This document shows, in pieces, positions 48,967-63,391 of a stretch of DNA of 64,000 nucleotides. The notes beneath the pieces are model-generated. The model was given only the letters and a program-made list of their open reading frames with translations. It was not told where the DNA came from and made no database searches. Each line of letters begins with the position of its first letter. Position 1 is the first letter of the stretch. This DNA comes from JAEUQQ01 sp963697285 (GTDB lineage Bacteria; Acidobacteriota; Vicinamibacteria; Vicinamibacterales; JAFNAJ01), in the NCBI GenBank assembly GCA_963697285.1, contig CAVONI010000003.1, positions 1 to 64,000 of the forward strand, in the 5' to 3' direction. Position numbers and translations under genes: made by a program.

Positions 48967-49419
48967 CTAGTGAGCTCCTTCAGGCACGATGTCGATGGTC
49001 AGGCCCTCGACGCGATGCACCCGGCATCGCTGACCCTTTGCCAGCACGTCGCTGGACACATTGCGCGCCGCCCACGCGGAGCCGCGCAGTTCGGCCCGTC
49101 CGACCTCGCCGGCCCCGATGTCGGCGAGCGGCGTGGCCAGTTCCCCAACGAGGGTGTCGACCTGCGCGTGCGGCCTTTCGTTGCGCCGCATCCGCGACAG
49201 CAGGGGCTTGCGGAACACCGCAAGCGACACCATCGAGAGCGCCGTGAACATCAGCCACTGCACCCACGCCGGCCCCGACACCCCCATCATTCCCAGGACA
49301 CCAACCAGCAGTGCACCGACGCCGAAGAAGATCACGTAGAACCCGCTGGGCGACACGAGTTCGATCCCGGCGAGGACGATGCCGAGCACGATCCACGCCC
49401 ACCACGTCATGACGGACAT
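48967..49419 (-). CDS. NfeD-family membrane protein
   Basis: 150 residues from ATG 49419; a GTG at 49431 would add four. Three membrane helices (WWAWIVLGIVLAGIELV, GFYVIFFGVGALLVGVLGMM, VQWLMFTALSMVSLAVF) are followed by the C-terminal OB-fold-like domain (DTLVGELATPLADIGAGEVG, AKGQRCRVHRVEGLTIDIV). It is the short NfeD1b-like form without the protease domain. It precedes the SPFH gene by 2 bases, so the two form an operon. Confidence 0.88.
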   Translation of the reverse strand: MSVMTWWAWIVLGIVLAGIELVSPSGFYVIFFGVGALLVGVLGMMGVSGPAWVQWLMFTALSMVSLAVFRKPLLSRMRRNERPHAQVDTLVGELATPLADIGAGEVGRAELRGSAWAARNVSSDVLAKGQRCRVHRVEGLTIDIVPEGAH

Positions 49420-49601
49420 CTGCACATCCACAAATCGGTGCCCCCTGAATCAGCGCGGATCATACCCCAGCGACTGATCGGCGTGGGCGTTGGCACGTCC
49501 CGGCGACGCACGCGCGGCGGCGCTCCGCGCTCCTGGTCTCGGATGCCAACGAACGCATCCCGGCCGCGACCGAGCGTGAGGCCGATCCGGCGAGCGGCGC
49601 C

Positions 49602-49607
49602 TATAAT
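49602..49607 (+). promoter_or_regulatory. Consensus -10 box upstream of patatin-like gene
   Basis: TATAAT in GC-rich DNA, 65 bases before ATG 49673; the -35 region is poor (GTGAGG at about 18-base spacing). The 241-base gap to the divergent NfeD gene otherwise shows nothing clear. Confidence 0.45.
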
Positions 49608-49672
49608 CGACAGATGCCTCGCGCGCACGGGTCTCGACCTCGAGCGACGAGGCGGTCCAGCGCCGACTGCCG

Positions 49673-50548
49673 ATGCCCTCTCAGGTGACGCGCGATCTCT
49701 CGCTCACGTTCGCGGGCGGCGGCAACCGCGCCTTCTACTCGTACGGCGTGCTCTCGGCCTGGGGCCGACACCTCGCCCCGCGCCTCGCCGGGATGGCGAT
49801 GTGCAGCGCGGGGGCATGCGTGCCGCTGATGTGGATCACGGGCCGCGAGGATGCAGCCCGCGAGACCTTCCTTCGCCTGACCCAGGGCCTCACACGCAAC
49901 ATCGATTGGCGGAGGCCATTGCGCGGCGAAGCACTGGCGCCTCACGGGCGCATCCTGCGCGAGATCCTGCTCTCGCTGCTTCGCGAGGGCGGCCTCGAAC
50001 GTGTGCGCGCCTTCCCGGTGCCGCTCATGGTCCTGGTCGCGGCCTTTCCGCGCTGGATGCCCGGGGGCCTGGCGGTGGCCGTGGGGATCGGCGCCTACCA
50101 GCTCGAGAAAGTGGTCAGGCCCGCGATGCGGCATCCCACCTTCGGGCGCGCGGTGGGATTCCGTCCGCGTGTTTTCGATCTCCGCGCGTGCGTCTCGCCC
50201 GACGAGGCTGCCGACCTGATCCTCGCCTCGTCTGCAACGCCGCCGTTCACGCCGATCGGACGCTTCGGGGGTGAGTCGTTCCTCGATGGCGGGATGGTCG
50301 ACAACGCGCCGGCCTCAGTCGGCGATGCCCTCCCCGGCGCCACGCGCAACGTGGTGTTCCTCACGCGGTGCTGCAAGCCAGGGACGGCAGGCGTGCACGA
50401 GGGCCGGCTGTACCTCGCGCCGCTGACGCCGCCGATGGCGCATCGCTGGGACTACACGCGACCCCACCTCGTGGAGGCGACGATCGCGCAGGGGCGCGCG
50501 GAGGCCGCAACGCACTGGACAGCGCTCGAGGCGTACCTCGCAGAGTAG
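49673..50548 (+). CDS. Patatin-like phospholipase family protein
   Basis: 291 residues. Oxyanion loop GGGNRAFY (residues 15-22; patatins have GGGxRG). The nucleophile is Ser45 in M-C-S-A-G, where the canonical first glycine of GxSxG is cysteine. The catalytic aspartate is in LDGGMVDNAP (D/GG motif). The order and spacing are as in patatins, so a lipid-acyl hydrolase is expected, although the non-canonical elbow may lower or change activity. No signal peptide. It converges with the hybrid kinase gene. Confidence 0.8.
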   Translation: MPSQVTRDLSLTFAGGGNRAFYSYGVLSAWGRHLAPRLAGMAMCSAGACVPLMWITGREDAARETFLRLTQGLTRNIDWRRPLRGEALAPHGRILREILLSLLREGGLERVRAFPVPLMVLVAAFPRWMPGGLAVAVGIGAYQLEKVVRPAMRHPTFGRAVGFRPRVFDLRACVSPDEAADLILASSATPPFTPIGRFGGESFLDGGMVDNAPASVGDALPGATRNVVFLTRCCKPGTAGVHEGRLYLAPLTPPMAHRWDYTRPHLVEATIAQGRAEAATHWTALEAYLAE

Positions 50549-50606
50549 GGGCGGCTCCCCAGAGCCGCCCGGACGTTCGCGATGTGCAGAGAGGCTCCCC
50601 GGAGCC
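50549..50606. terminator. Two tandem hairpins between convergent genes
   Basis: GGGCGGCT-CCCCAG-AGCCGCCC (50549-50570), then GGCTCC-CC-GGAGCC (50593-50606). The segment GCCGCCCGGACGT occurs twice, so the region looks like a small tandem duplication. Probably terminators for both convergent genes. Confidence 0.5.
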
Positions 50607-50623
50607 GCCCGGACGTCTCGTCG

Positions 50624-53791
<3,168 letters not shown>

Positions 53792-53797
53792 TCGATC

Positions 53798-55582
53798 TCA
53801 GCGCCCGATGCGCAGCGCGTCCAGCCGCTCGCCGTTGGTGATCACGCGGTTGCGTCCGGCGCGCTTGGCGGCGTAGAGGGTCGCATCCGCCGCCTCGAGC
53901 CAGCGCTGCAGGTCCATGACGTCGGGATCGAATGTCGCCACGCCGGCGCTGAAGGTGACGCGGAACGACTCGCCGCTCGGCGCGCGGTGCTCGCGCGACG
54001 TGAACTCGTGCAGGAGGCGCATGAGGAGGCGCGTGGCCTCCTGTTCGTTGACGTCGCTGAGCAGCACGGCGAATTCCTCGCCACCGTAGCGCCCGACGAT
54101 GTCGGATCGCCGCAGGTGACGCCGCAGCATCGACGCCAGCGAGACGAGCACGCGGTCGCCGGACTGGTGCCCGTAGGTGTCGTTGACCGCCTTGAAGTGA
54201 TCGATGTCGAGCATCGCCATCGCGGCCGGCGTGTGGTCGCGACGCTTCTGTGCGACGACCGCCGCCGCGTGTTCCATGAAGCTGGTGTGCGTCAGCAGGC
54301 GCGTCAGGCCGTCGCGGTTCAGCAGGCTCTTCAGGAATCGCGCGCGTTCGAGACGTGCCGCGACGTTCGCGATCAGCACCTCGTTCTTCACGGGTTTCGT
54401 CAGGTGGGCGTCGCCGCCGGCCCGGACCGTGTCGATGCGAGCCTTCTCGTCGTTCTCGCTCGTCAGGAAGACGATGGGCAACGTGATGTACTGGTCATCC
54501 TGCCTGACGTACTTGGCCAGGTCGTACCCGTTGATCTCCGGCAGGTTGATGTCCATCAGGATCAGGTCGGGCTTGAACTCCGACAGGACCGCGTCGAAGT
54601 GCCTGGGCGCGTCGCAGACACGCACCTGGTATCCCGCCGACTCCAGCACGACGCGGACCCTGGCCGACTGGGCCGAATCGTCTTCGACCACGAGCACGCG
54701 CTGCGACTCGTCGCCCTTCCGTTCGAGCAGGTGGTGCAGCTTGCGGACGATGGATTCCCAGTCGCTCTCGCCGGGCTTCTCGAAGCAGGCGTCGGCACCG
54801 GCCCTGATGGCCTCGGCGTTGTCGAGGAAGTCGGTCAGGCTGACGATGACGACGGCGGCGCGGGCCTGGGTGTCTCGCTCGATCTCGTCGTCGCGGCCGA
54901 ACTGGCTGCGCTCGGCCTGCTCACGGGCCCGGAGTTCGCGCACGACGGTGTAGCCGGGCCCGTCGGGGAGCCGGAGGTCGACGATGGCGCCGTCCGGCAT
55001 CTGGGCGTCGAGTTCGTCGATCGCGTCGGCACAGGTGCGCGCGGTGCGAACGTGGACGTTGTCGTGCAGGAGGAGAGACTTCAGCCGGAACTGCACCGTC
55101 AGGTCGTCGTCGACGATCAGGACGCTGTGCCTGCGCGCAGCGTCGTCGGGTTTCTGCCCTGGAGGTGCCGCGACGGCCCCGCCAGACAGGTGAGGCGCCG
55201 GTTCGGCTGACAACGAGGGCTCCGACGGGGTGAAGGTCCCGGCCAGGAGCTTGCTGTACTGCGTCTCGAATTCAGCGCGCACCGACTCGATCAGGATGCG
55301 GATGGCGGCGCGTTCGGTCTCGGTCGCGGCCCGGGACGCGTCCAGGATCGGAGTCACCGTGGCCTCGCCGCGGCGGCCGAGAGCCGAGAGCGAACTGCAG
55401 TCGTAGGTGGCCCCGGCCCCGGCGAGCCGATGGAAGTACAGACGCAGGTCGGTGAGCGCCGCGTGATCGCTTGCGACGCTCGCCAGGCGGTCGAGTGCCG
55501 TGGTGAGCTCGTCGGCCCGCTCGGCCCCCGAAGCCAGGAATTCACCCAGCAACGCCCGCAGTTCGTCGTCCAGCGTGGGCAT
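53798..55582 (-). CDS. Hpt-REC-REC-GGDEF diguanylate cyclase
   Basis: 594 residues from ATG 55582; an upstream GTG at 55603 was not preferred. An N-terminal Hpt-like helical domain (YFHRLAGAGATYDC, with a candidate phospho-histidine). Receiver 1 (VLIVDDDLTVQFRLK, VDLRLPDGPGY) carries an inserted loop. Receiver 2 (VLVVEDDSAQSARV, LILMDINLPEINGY) follows. A C-terminal GGDEF domain with GRYGGEEFAVLL retains the active GGEEF motif; MLDIDHFKAVNDTYGHQSGD is the metal/substrate strand. An RxxD inhibitory site is not evident at the expected position. Transcribed just before the hybrid kinase, which is the obvious partner for phosphate input. Confidence 0.92.
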   Translation of the reverse strand: MPTLDDELRALLGEFLASGAERADELTTALDRLASVASDHAALTDLRLYFHRLAGAGATYDCSSLSALGRRGEATVTPILDASRAATETERAAIRILIESVRAEFETQYSKLLAGTFTPSEPSLSAEPAPHLSGGAVAAPPGQKPDDAARRHSVLIVDDDLTVQFRLKSLLLHDNVHVRTARTCADAIDELDAQMPDGAIVDLRLPDGPGYTVVRELRAREQAERSQFGRDDEIERDTQARAAVVIVSLTDFLDNAEAIRAGADACFEKPGESDWESIVRKLHHLLERKGDESQRVLVVEDDSAQSARVRVVLESAGYQVRVCDAPRHFDAVLSEFKPDLILMDINLPEINGYDLAKYVRQDDQYITLPIVFLTSENDEKARIDTVRAGGDAHLTKPVKNEVLIANVAARLERARFLKSLLNRDGLTRLLTHTSFMEHAAAVVAQKRRDHTPAAMAMLDIDHFKAVNDTYGHQSGDRVLVSLASMLRRHLRRSDIVGRYGGEEFAVLLSDVNEQEATRLLMRLLHEFTSREHRAPSGESFRVTFSAGVATFDPDVMDLQRWLEAADATLYAAKRAGRNRVITNGERLDALRIGR

Positions 55583-55677
55583 CACACGCGGATGGCGGTG
55601 CACACCGACAGGCGCACACCTCTCCTCTCACTTGGCCTTAATCGGCACGAGAGGCACGGAACTGAAGGGATGGGCAG

Positions 55678-55708
55678 GCAGGGGCCGCACCCGTGGTGCA
55701 GCCCCTGC
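55678..55708 (-). terminator. Hairpin after clpX paralogue
   Basis: Two-part stem: GCAGGGGC / GCCCCTGC outside, GCACC / GGTGC inside, loop CGT. It lies 45 bases past the clpX paralogue's stop (minus strand). The outer arms match those of the hairpin at 47982, suggesting a preferred terminator sequence in this genome. Confidence 0.6.
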
Positions 55709-55752
55709 GTGGCTGGGGAGCCGGTGGAATCGTGCCTGGAACCTGTGCAGCG

Positions 55753-56994
55753 CTAGACGGCGGGACGGAGTTCCTCGTCGAGCGCGAGCACGTCCTCACG
55801 GGTGATCACGTGCTCGCCGGCGGCCTTCCCGGCCGGGGCACTGTACATGACGTCGAGCATGAGTTCCTCGAGGATCATGCGCAGTCCGCGCGCGCCCACC
55901 CGGCGCCCGATGGCCGCGTCGGCGATGGCGTCGAGCGCATCGGGGGCGAACCGCAGCGAGAGCTTCTCGTACTCGAGCAACTTCTGGAACTGCTTGACCA
56001 GGGCGTTCTTCGGCTCGGTGAGGACGCGGACCAGGGCCTCGCGGTCGAGGTCCTGGAGGATCGAGATGACGGGCAGGCGGCCCACGAACTCGGGAATCAT
56101 GCCGAACCTGACCAGGTCGTCGGGCTCGATCATCGTGCTGCCCGAGCGGCGCCGCGGCGCATGGGCCTGGGGTTCAGACAGGAACCCGAGGGTCTTGCGG
56201 CCGGCCCGTTGCTCGATGGCCTTCTCGAGTCCCACGAACGCCCCGCCGCAGATGAAGAGGATGTTCGTGGTGTCGATGGCAATCGTCTCGGCTTGCGGGT
56301 GCTTGCGCCCGCCCTGTGGCGGCACGTTGGCGACCGTGCCCTCGAGGATCTTCAGGAGCGCCTGCTGCACGCCCTCGCCCGAGACGTCGCGGCTGATCGA
56401 CGGGTTGTCGTCCTTGCGGGCGATCTTGTCGATTTCGTCGATGTAGATGATGCCCTGCTGGCACTTCGCGACGTCGCCCCCGGCCGCCAGCAGCAGCTTG
56501 CGGAGGATGTTCTCGACGTCTTCTCCGACGTACCCGGCCTGGGTCAGGCTGGTGGCGTCGGCGATGGCGAACGGCACGTCGAGCATGCGCGCGAGGGTCT
56601 GGGCGAGGAGGGTCTTGCCGCTGCCCGTCGGACCGATGAGCAGGATGTTCGACTTGCCGAGTTCGACCTCGGTCATCCCCTGCTGCACGAGCTCGATGCG
56701 CTTGTAATGGTTGTAGACGGCCACGGCGAGCTGCTTCTTGGCCTGATCCTGGCCAATGACGTAGGCGTCGAGAAAGGCCTTGATCTCATGAGGCTTGGCC
56801 AGGAGGCGACGGTTCAGCGCGCCTGGCCCGGCCGCGGGCCGGCGGTCACGCTCGGCAACGATGAGCTCCTGGCACGCCGCGATGCAGCCGTCGCAGATGT
56901 ACACATCCGGACCGGCAATCAGTTTCTCGACATCGTGCTGCGTCTTGCGGCAGAACGAGCAAGTGAGCGTGTCCTGGCGGTCTTTCTTCAGCAT
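55753..56994 (-). CDS. ClpX-family AAA+ unfoldase, second copy
   Basis: 413 residues from ATG 56994, giving the usual short N-terminus MLKKDRQDTLTCSFC. All ClpX parts are present. The zinc domain is CSFC...CDGC; Walker A is GPTGSGKT and Walker B is IIYIDEIDK. The pore loop is GYVGED, the RKH loop is GGRKHPQ, and the ClpP-docking loop is TLGFLSEP. The sensor and C-terminal region has EFVGRLPVI and ARGLRMILEELMLD. Differences from the copy at 59595 lie mostly in the linker after the zinc domain and in the docking-loop flanks. It is oriented away from the tig-clpP-clpX operon. Having two full-length ClpX proteins suggests specialised substrates or adaptors. Confidence 0.93.
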   Translation of the reverse strand: MLKKDRQDTLTCSFCRKTQHDVEKLIAGPDVYICDGCIAACQELIVAERDRRPAAGPGALNRRLLAKPHEIKAFLDAYVIGQDQAKKQLAVAVYNHYKRIELVQQGMTEVELGKSNILLIGPTGSGKTLLAQTLARMLDVPFAIADATSLTQAGYVGEDVENILRKLLLAAGGDVAKCQQGIIYIDEIDKIARKDDNPSISRDVSGEGVQQALLKILEGTVANVPPQGGRKHPQAETIAIDTTNILFICGGAFVGLEKAIEQRAGRKTLGFLSEPQAHAPRRRSGSTMIEPDDLVRFGMIPEFVGRLPVISILQDLDREALVRVLTEPKNALVKQFQKLLEYEKLSLRFAPDALDAIADAAIGRRVGARGLRMILEELMLDVMYSAPAGKAAGEHVITREDVLALDEELRPAV

Positions 56995-57193
56995 GTCGGG
57001 GCTCCGGGCCACACCAGCCTGCAGCGATCCGGGGAGCGGAGGCGCTACGTCGCGTTGGCGGCGCTGCCCTGACCATCTCCACGATGTGTGCCACCCTGAA
57101 AACCACGTGCATATCCGCGAAATGCCCTGCGCGAGGCCCTGGACGGCACGCCATGCGACGACAAAAGACACCCACCCCGGAGACAAACAAATA

Positions 57194-57211
57194 ACTTACA
57201 TATTTGTAAGT
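57194..57211. promoter_or_regulatory. Orphan palindromic operator-like site
   Basis: ACTTACA-TATT-TGTAAGT: a perfect 7-bp inverted repeat in an AT-rich island inside the 456-base gap between the clpX paralogue and tRNA-Leu. TTACA/TGTAA half-sites resemble TetR-type operators such as that of TtgR/AcrR. On the plus strand an AGGAGG follows 4 bases later with no usual start codon in range; on the minus strand it lies about 200 bases before the clpX paralogue. Confidence 0.55.
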
Positions 57212-57395
57212 AGTTAGGAGGTTTCATCAAAGGCACCCGACAGCGTCGCGTCGGCACGACGTCCGGTTCCAGGGCGTCTCGACACTGCCACGAAGGCGGG
57301 GTGGGCGCACCGGCGACACCGGAACCCGCGGCGACGATGGCCGTGGACGAGGGCTCGCAGCCGCGGGCCATCGGCGACGTCACGGTGTCGAAGAA

Positions 57396-57424
57396 TTGAC
57401 CGGGTCAGGTGGCCGTGCTACTGT
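57396..57424 (+). promoter_or_regulatory. Promoter of tRNA-Leu
   Basis: TTGACC (57396-57401), 17-base spacer, TACTGT (57419-57424), 26 bases before the tRNA. Near-consensus boxes with ideal spacing. Confidence 0.7.
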
Positions 57425-57450
57425 CGCAGATCGTTCCTTGGTCCGACCGC

Positions 57451-57537
57451 GCGAACGTGGCGGAACTGGCAGACGCGCCGGACTTAGGATCCGGTGGCCG
57501 TAAGGCCGTGGGGGTTCGACTCCCCCCGTTCGCACCA
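57451..57537 (+). tRNA. tRNA-Leu (anticodon UAG)
   Basis: 87 bases with the CCA end encoded. Acceptor stem GCGAACG / CGTTCGC. Anticodon arm CCGGA-CTTAGGA-TCCGG, anticodon TAG at 57485-57487. Long variable arm (GGCC-GTAA-GGCC) typical of class II leucine tRNAs. T-arm GGGGG-TTCGACT-CCCCC. The D-arm contains GGCAGACGC. Confidence 0.97.
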
Positions 57538-57632
57538 GCATCCTCCTGACGCACTCCAGTTTCCAGGCGACACGCCGTGCAGCCTACTGTCGGGCCGCCG
57601 ATGTCCATCCGAGATCACTAGACGACCGCAGC

Positions 57633-58937
57633 ATGAAGACCGAACTCATCGACGTCAGCCCCACACAGAAGCGCATCGTGTTCGAAATCCCGGCCGAGAC
57701 GGTGGCGCAGGAATTCGATCGGGTGACGCGCGACTACGCCAGGCAGGCTCGCCTTCCGGGGTTTCGTCCCGGCAAGGCGCCTGCCCGACTCGTCCGCCAG
57801 CAGTTCGGCGAGCGCATCAAGCACGATGCCCTCCACGAGCTGATCCCGCGAAGCGTCGGTGAAGCCGTGCGCGAACACGCGCTCGAGCCGGTCGAGTCGC
57901 CCGACATCCAGGACGTCACGCACAACGAGGGCGAGGCGCTCACCTTCACGGCGGTCATCGAGACGCTGCCGCCGATCCCGGCGATCGACTATGCGAGCCT
58001 GCGCCTCACGCAGGCGCCGATTGCCGTGTCGGACGTGGCCATCGAGTCGATGCTGGCACGGCTGGCCGAGCGGCAGGCGCGAGTTGAGCCGGTCGCCGAC
58101 CGCCCCTCGCGCGACGGCGACACGCTCGTCGTCGACCTGACGCGGAAGACGCTGTCCTCTCCCAGGGAAGAGCAGGCGGAGTCGCTGGGGAAGGAAGAGT
58201 CGCACACCGACCTGTCGATCGAGATCGGGGCGTCGTTCAACCCGCCCGGCTTCGACGCCCAGGTGGTCGGGCTCAGCCCTGGCGAGACCAAGACGTTCGT
58301 GATCACGTTCCCGCCCGACTACCAGGTGGACGAACTGCAGGGCGCCCAGGTCGAGTACACGATCGTCGCCAAGTCGCTGAAGGAGAAGGTCCTGCCGGCG
58401 ATCGACGACGAGTTCGCCAAGGAGATGGGCGACTTCGAGTCGCTCGGGGCCCTGCGCGAGCGGATTCGCACCGACATGCAGCGCGAGGGCGAACGGTCGC
58501 AGCAGCGCGAGTTGCGCGGCGAGTTGCTGAAGCAGCTGGCCGCCCACGTGACGTTCGACGTGCCCGAGTCGATGGTGACCCGTGAGGTGGATCGCCGGCT
58601 CGAGGAGCTGGTCAGGCGCCTGATGGACCAGGGCGTCGATCCGATGAAGGCGAACATCAACTGGGACGAGTTCCGGGCCGAACAGCGCCCGATGGCGATC
58701 GACACCGTCAAGGGCGCGATCGTGCTCGACGACGTGGCGCGTCGCGAGGGCATCGAGATTACCGAGGCCGAGCTCGACGAAGAACTCGGCAAGTACGCGA
58801 GCGCGTCCGGGCGGACGGTGAATGCCGTGCGTGCGCGTCTCGACCAGGATGGCGGGCTCGGACGCCTGTCTGCCGGCATGCGTCGCGACAAGACGGTCGA
58901 GTACCTGATGTCGCGTGCTACACTTGAGAGTGCCTGA
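57633..58937 (+). CDS. tig: Trigger factor
   Basis: 434 residues; ribosome-associated chaperone and peptidyl-prolyl isomerase. The N-terminal ribosome-binding loop is GFRPGKAP (family GFRxGxxP). The middle FKBP-like domain spans about 150-230 (RDGDTLVVDL, SFNPPGFDAQVVGLSPGETK). The C-terminal helical chaperone arms include DDEFAKEMGDFESLGALRER and end with RRDKTVEYLMSRATLESA. The stop overlaps the clpP start (TGATG). The tig-clpP-clpX-lon order supports the assignment. Confidence 0.96.
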   Translation: MKTELIDVSPTQKRIVFEIPAETVAQEFDRVTRDYARQARLPGFRPGKAPARLVRQQFGERIKHDALHELIPRSVGEAVREHALEPVESPDIQDVTHNEGEALTFTAVIETLPPIPAIDYASLRLTQAPIAVSDVAIESMLARLAERQARVEPVADRPSRDGDTLVVDLTRKTLSSPREEQAESLGKEESHTDLSIEIGASFNPPGFDAQVVGLSPGETKTFVITFPPDYQVDELQGAQVEYTIVAKSLKEKVLPAIDDEFAKEMGDFESLGALRERIRTDMQREGERSQQRELRGELLKQLAAHVTFDVPESMVTREVDRRLEELVRRLMDQGVDPMKANINWDEFRAEQRPMAIDTVKGAIVLDDVARREGIEITEAELDEELGKYASASGRTVNAVRARLDQDGGLGRLSAGMRRDKTVEYLMSRATLESA

Positions 58938-59581
58938 TGGCGCCTCGCGCCACCACACCCTCCTTCCCAGTCACGTCCATGACCGATACGCGGATGCAAC
59001 TCATCCCGATGGTGGTCGAACAGACCAATCGTGGTGAACGGGCCTACGACATCTACTCGCGCCTGCTGAAGGACAGCATCATCTTCATCGGGACGCCCAT
59101 CGACGACAACGTGGCCAACGTGGCGGTGGCGCAGATGCTGTTCCTCGAAGCCGAGGATCCGGATCGCGACATCCTGCTCTACATCAACAGCCCTGGCGGG
59201 TCGGTGACGGCCGGGATGGCCATCTACGACACGATGCAGTTCATCAAGCCCGACGTGCAGACGTATTGCATCGGGCAGGCCGCGTCGATTGCGGCGGTGC
59301 TGCTGTCGGCGGGGACGAAGGGCAAGCGGTTCTCGTTGCCCAACTCGCGGATCCTGATCCACCAGCCGTGGCTGCAGGGGCTCGCGGGCCAGGCCACCGA
59401 CATCGACATCCACGCGCGGGAAATCATCAAGACCCGCGAGCGGCTCAACCAGCTCCTCGCCCATCACTGCGGCCAGCCGTACGAGAAAATCGCGGCAGAC
59501 ACCGAGCGCGACTACATCATGTCGGCCGAGCAGGGCAAGGACTACGGTATCATCGACGACGTCATCCGCAAGCGCACGTAG
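58937..59581 (+). CDS. clpP: ATP-dependent Clp protease proteolytic subunit
   Basis: 214 residues. Nucleophile Ser117 in GQAASIAAVLL, His142 in ILIHQP; the usual acid lies near the AREIIKTRERLN segment. YINSPGGSVTAGMAIYDTM and the ERDYIMSAEQGKDYGIID tail are family-typical. ATG 58937 gives a 14-residue extension; ATG 58979 (MTDTRMQLIPMVVEQ) gives the classic ClpP start and may be the real one, the rest being propeptide. Overlaps the tig stop by one base. Confidence 0.97.
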   Translation: MAPRATTPSFPVTSMTDTRMQLIPMVVEQTNRGERAYDIYSRLLKDSIIFIGTPIDDNVANVAVAQMLFLEAEDPDRDILLYINSPGGSVTAGMAIYDTMQFIKPDVQTYCIGQAASIAAVLLSAGTKGKRFSLPNSRILIHQPWLQGLAGQATDIDIHAREIIKTRERLNQLLAHHCGQPYEKIAADTERDYIMSAEQGKDYGIIDDVIRKRT

Positions 59582-59594
59582 GCCCGAGGCCCGC

Positions 59595-60845
<1,251 letters not shown>

Positions 60846-60951
60846 GCCGCGCGACACGGCGTCTGCGCCCTTACCCCGCCCCTGCCACGAGAGCACGACA
60901 CTTTTCGGCGCGAGGCCGACACGTCGGTCGCCATCGCTGCATCGCATACAC

Positions 60952-63333
<2,382 letters not shown>

Positions 63334-63352
63334 GCGTCAACACGATACGACC

Positions 63353-63385
63353 ACCCCGGGGGCGCCACATCAGCGCCGCCGGGGT
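63353..63385 (+). terminator. Hairpin between lon and engB
   Basis: Stem ACCCCGG / CCGGGGT plus GGCGC / GCGCC, with a G-G mismatch between and loop CACATCA. It ends 6 bases before the engB start and 20 bases after the lon stop. It may attenuate read-through or mask the start of the next gene, which has no clear ribosome binding site. Confidence 0.5.
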
Positions 63386-63391
63386 TCCCCG

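Noticed and set aside
49614..49688. Short upstream frame (24 codons) after the TATAAT box
   Set aside because: Arg/Ser-rich, out of frame with the patatin-like gene and without a ribosome binding site; too weak to call a gene.
57226..57402. 58-codon frame starting with ATC after AGGAGG
   Set aside because: No known start codon and no recognisable product; kept only as an observation tied to the orphan operator.
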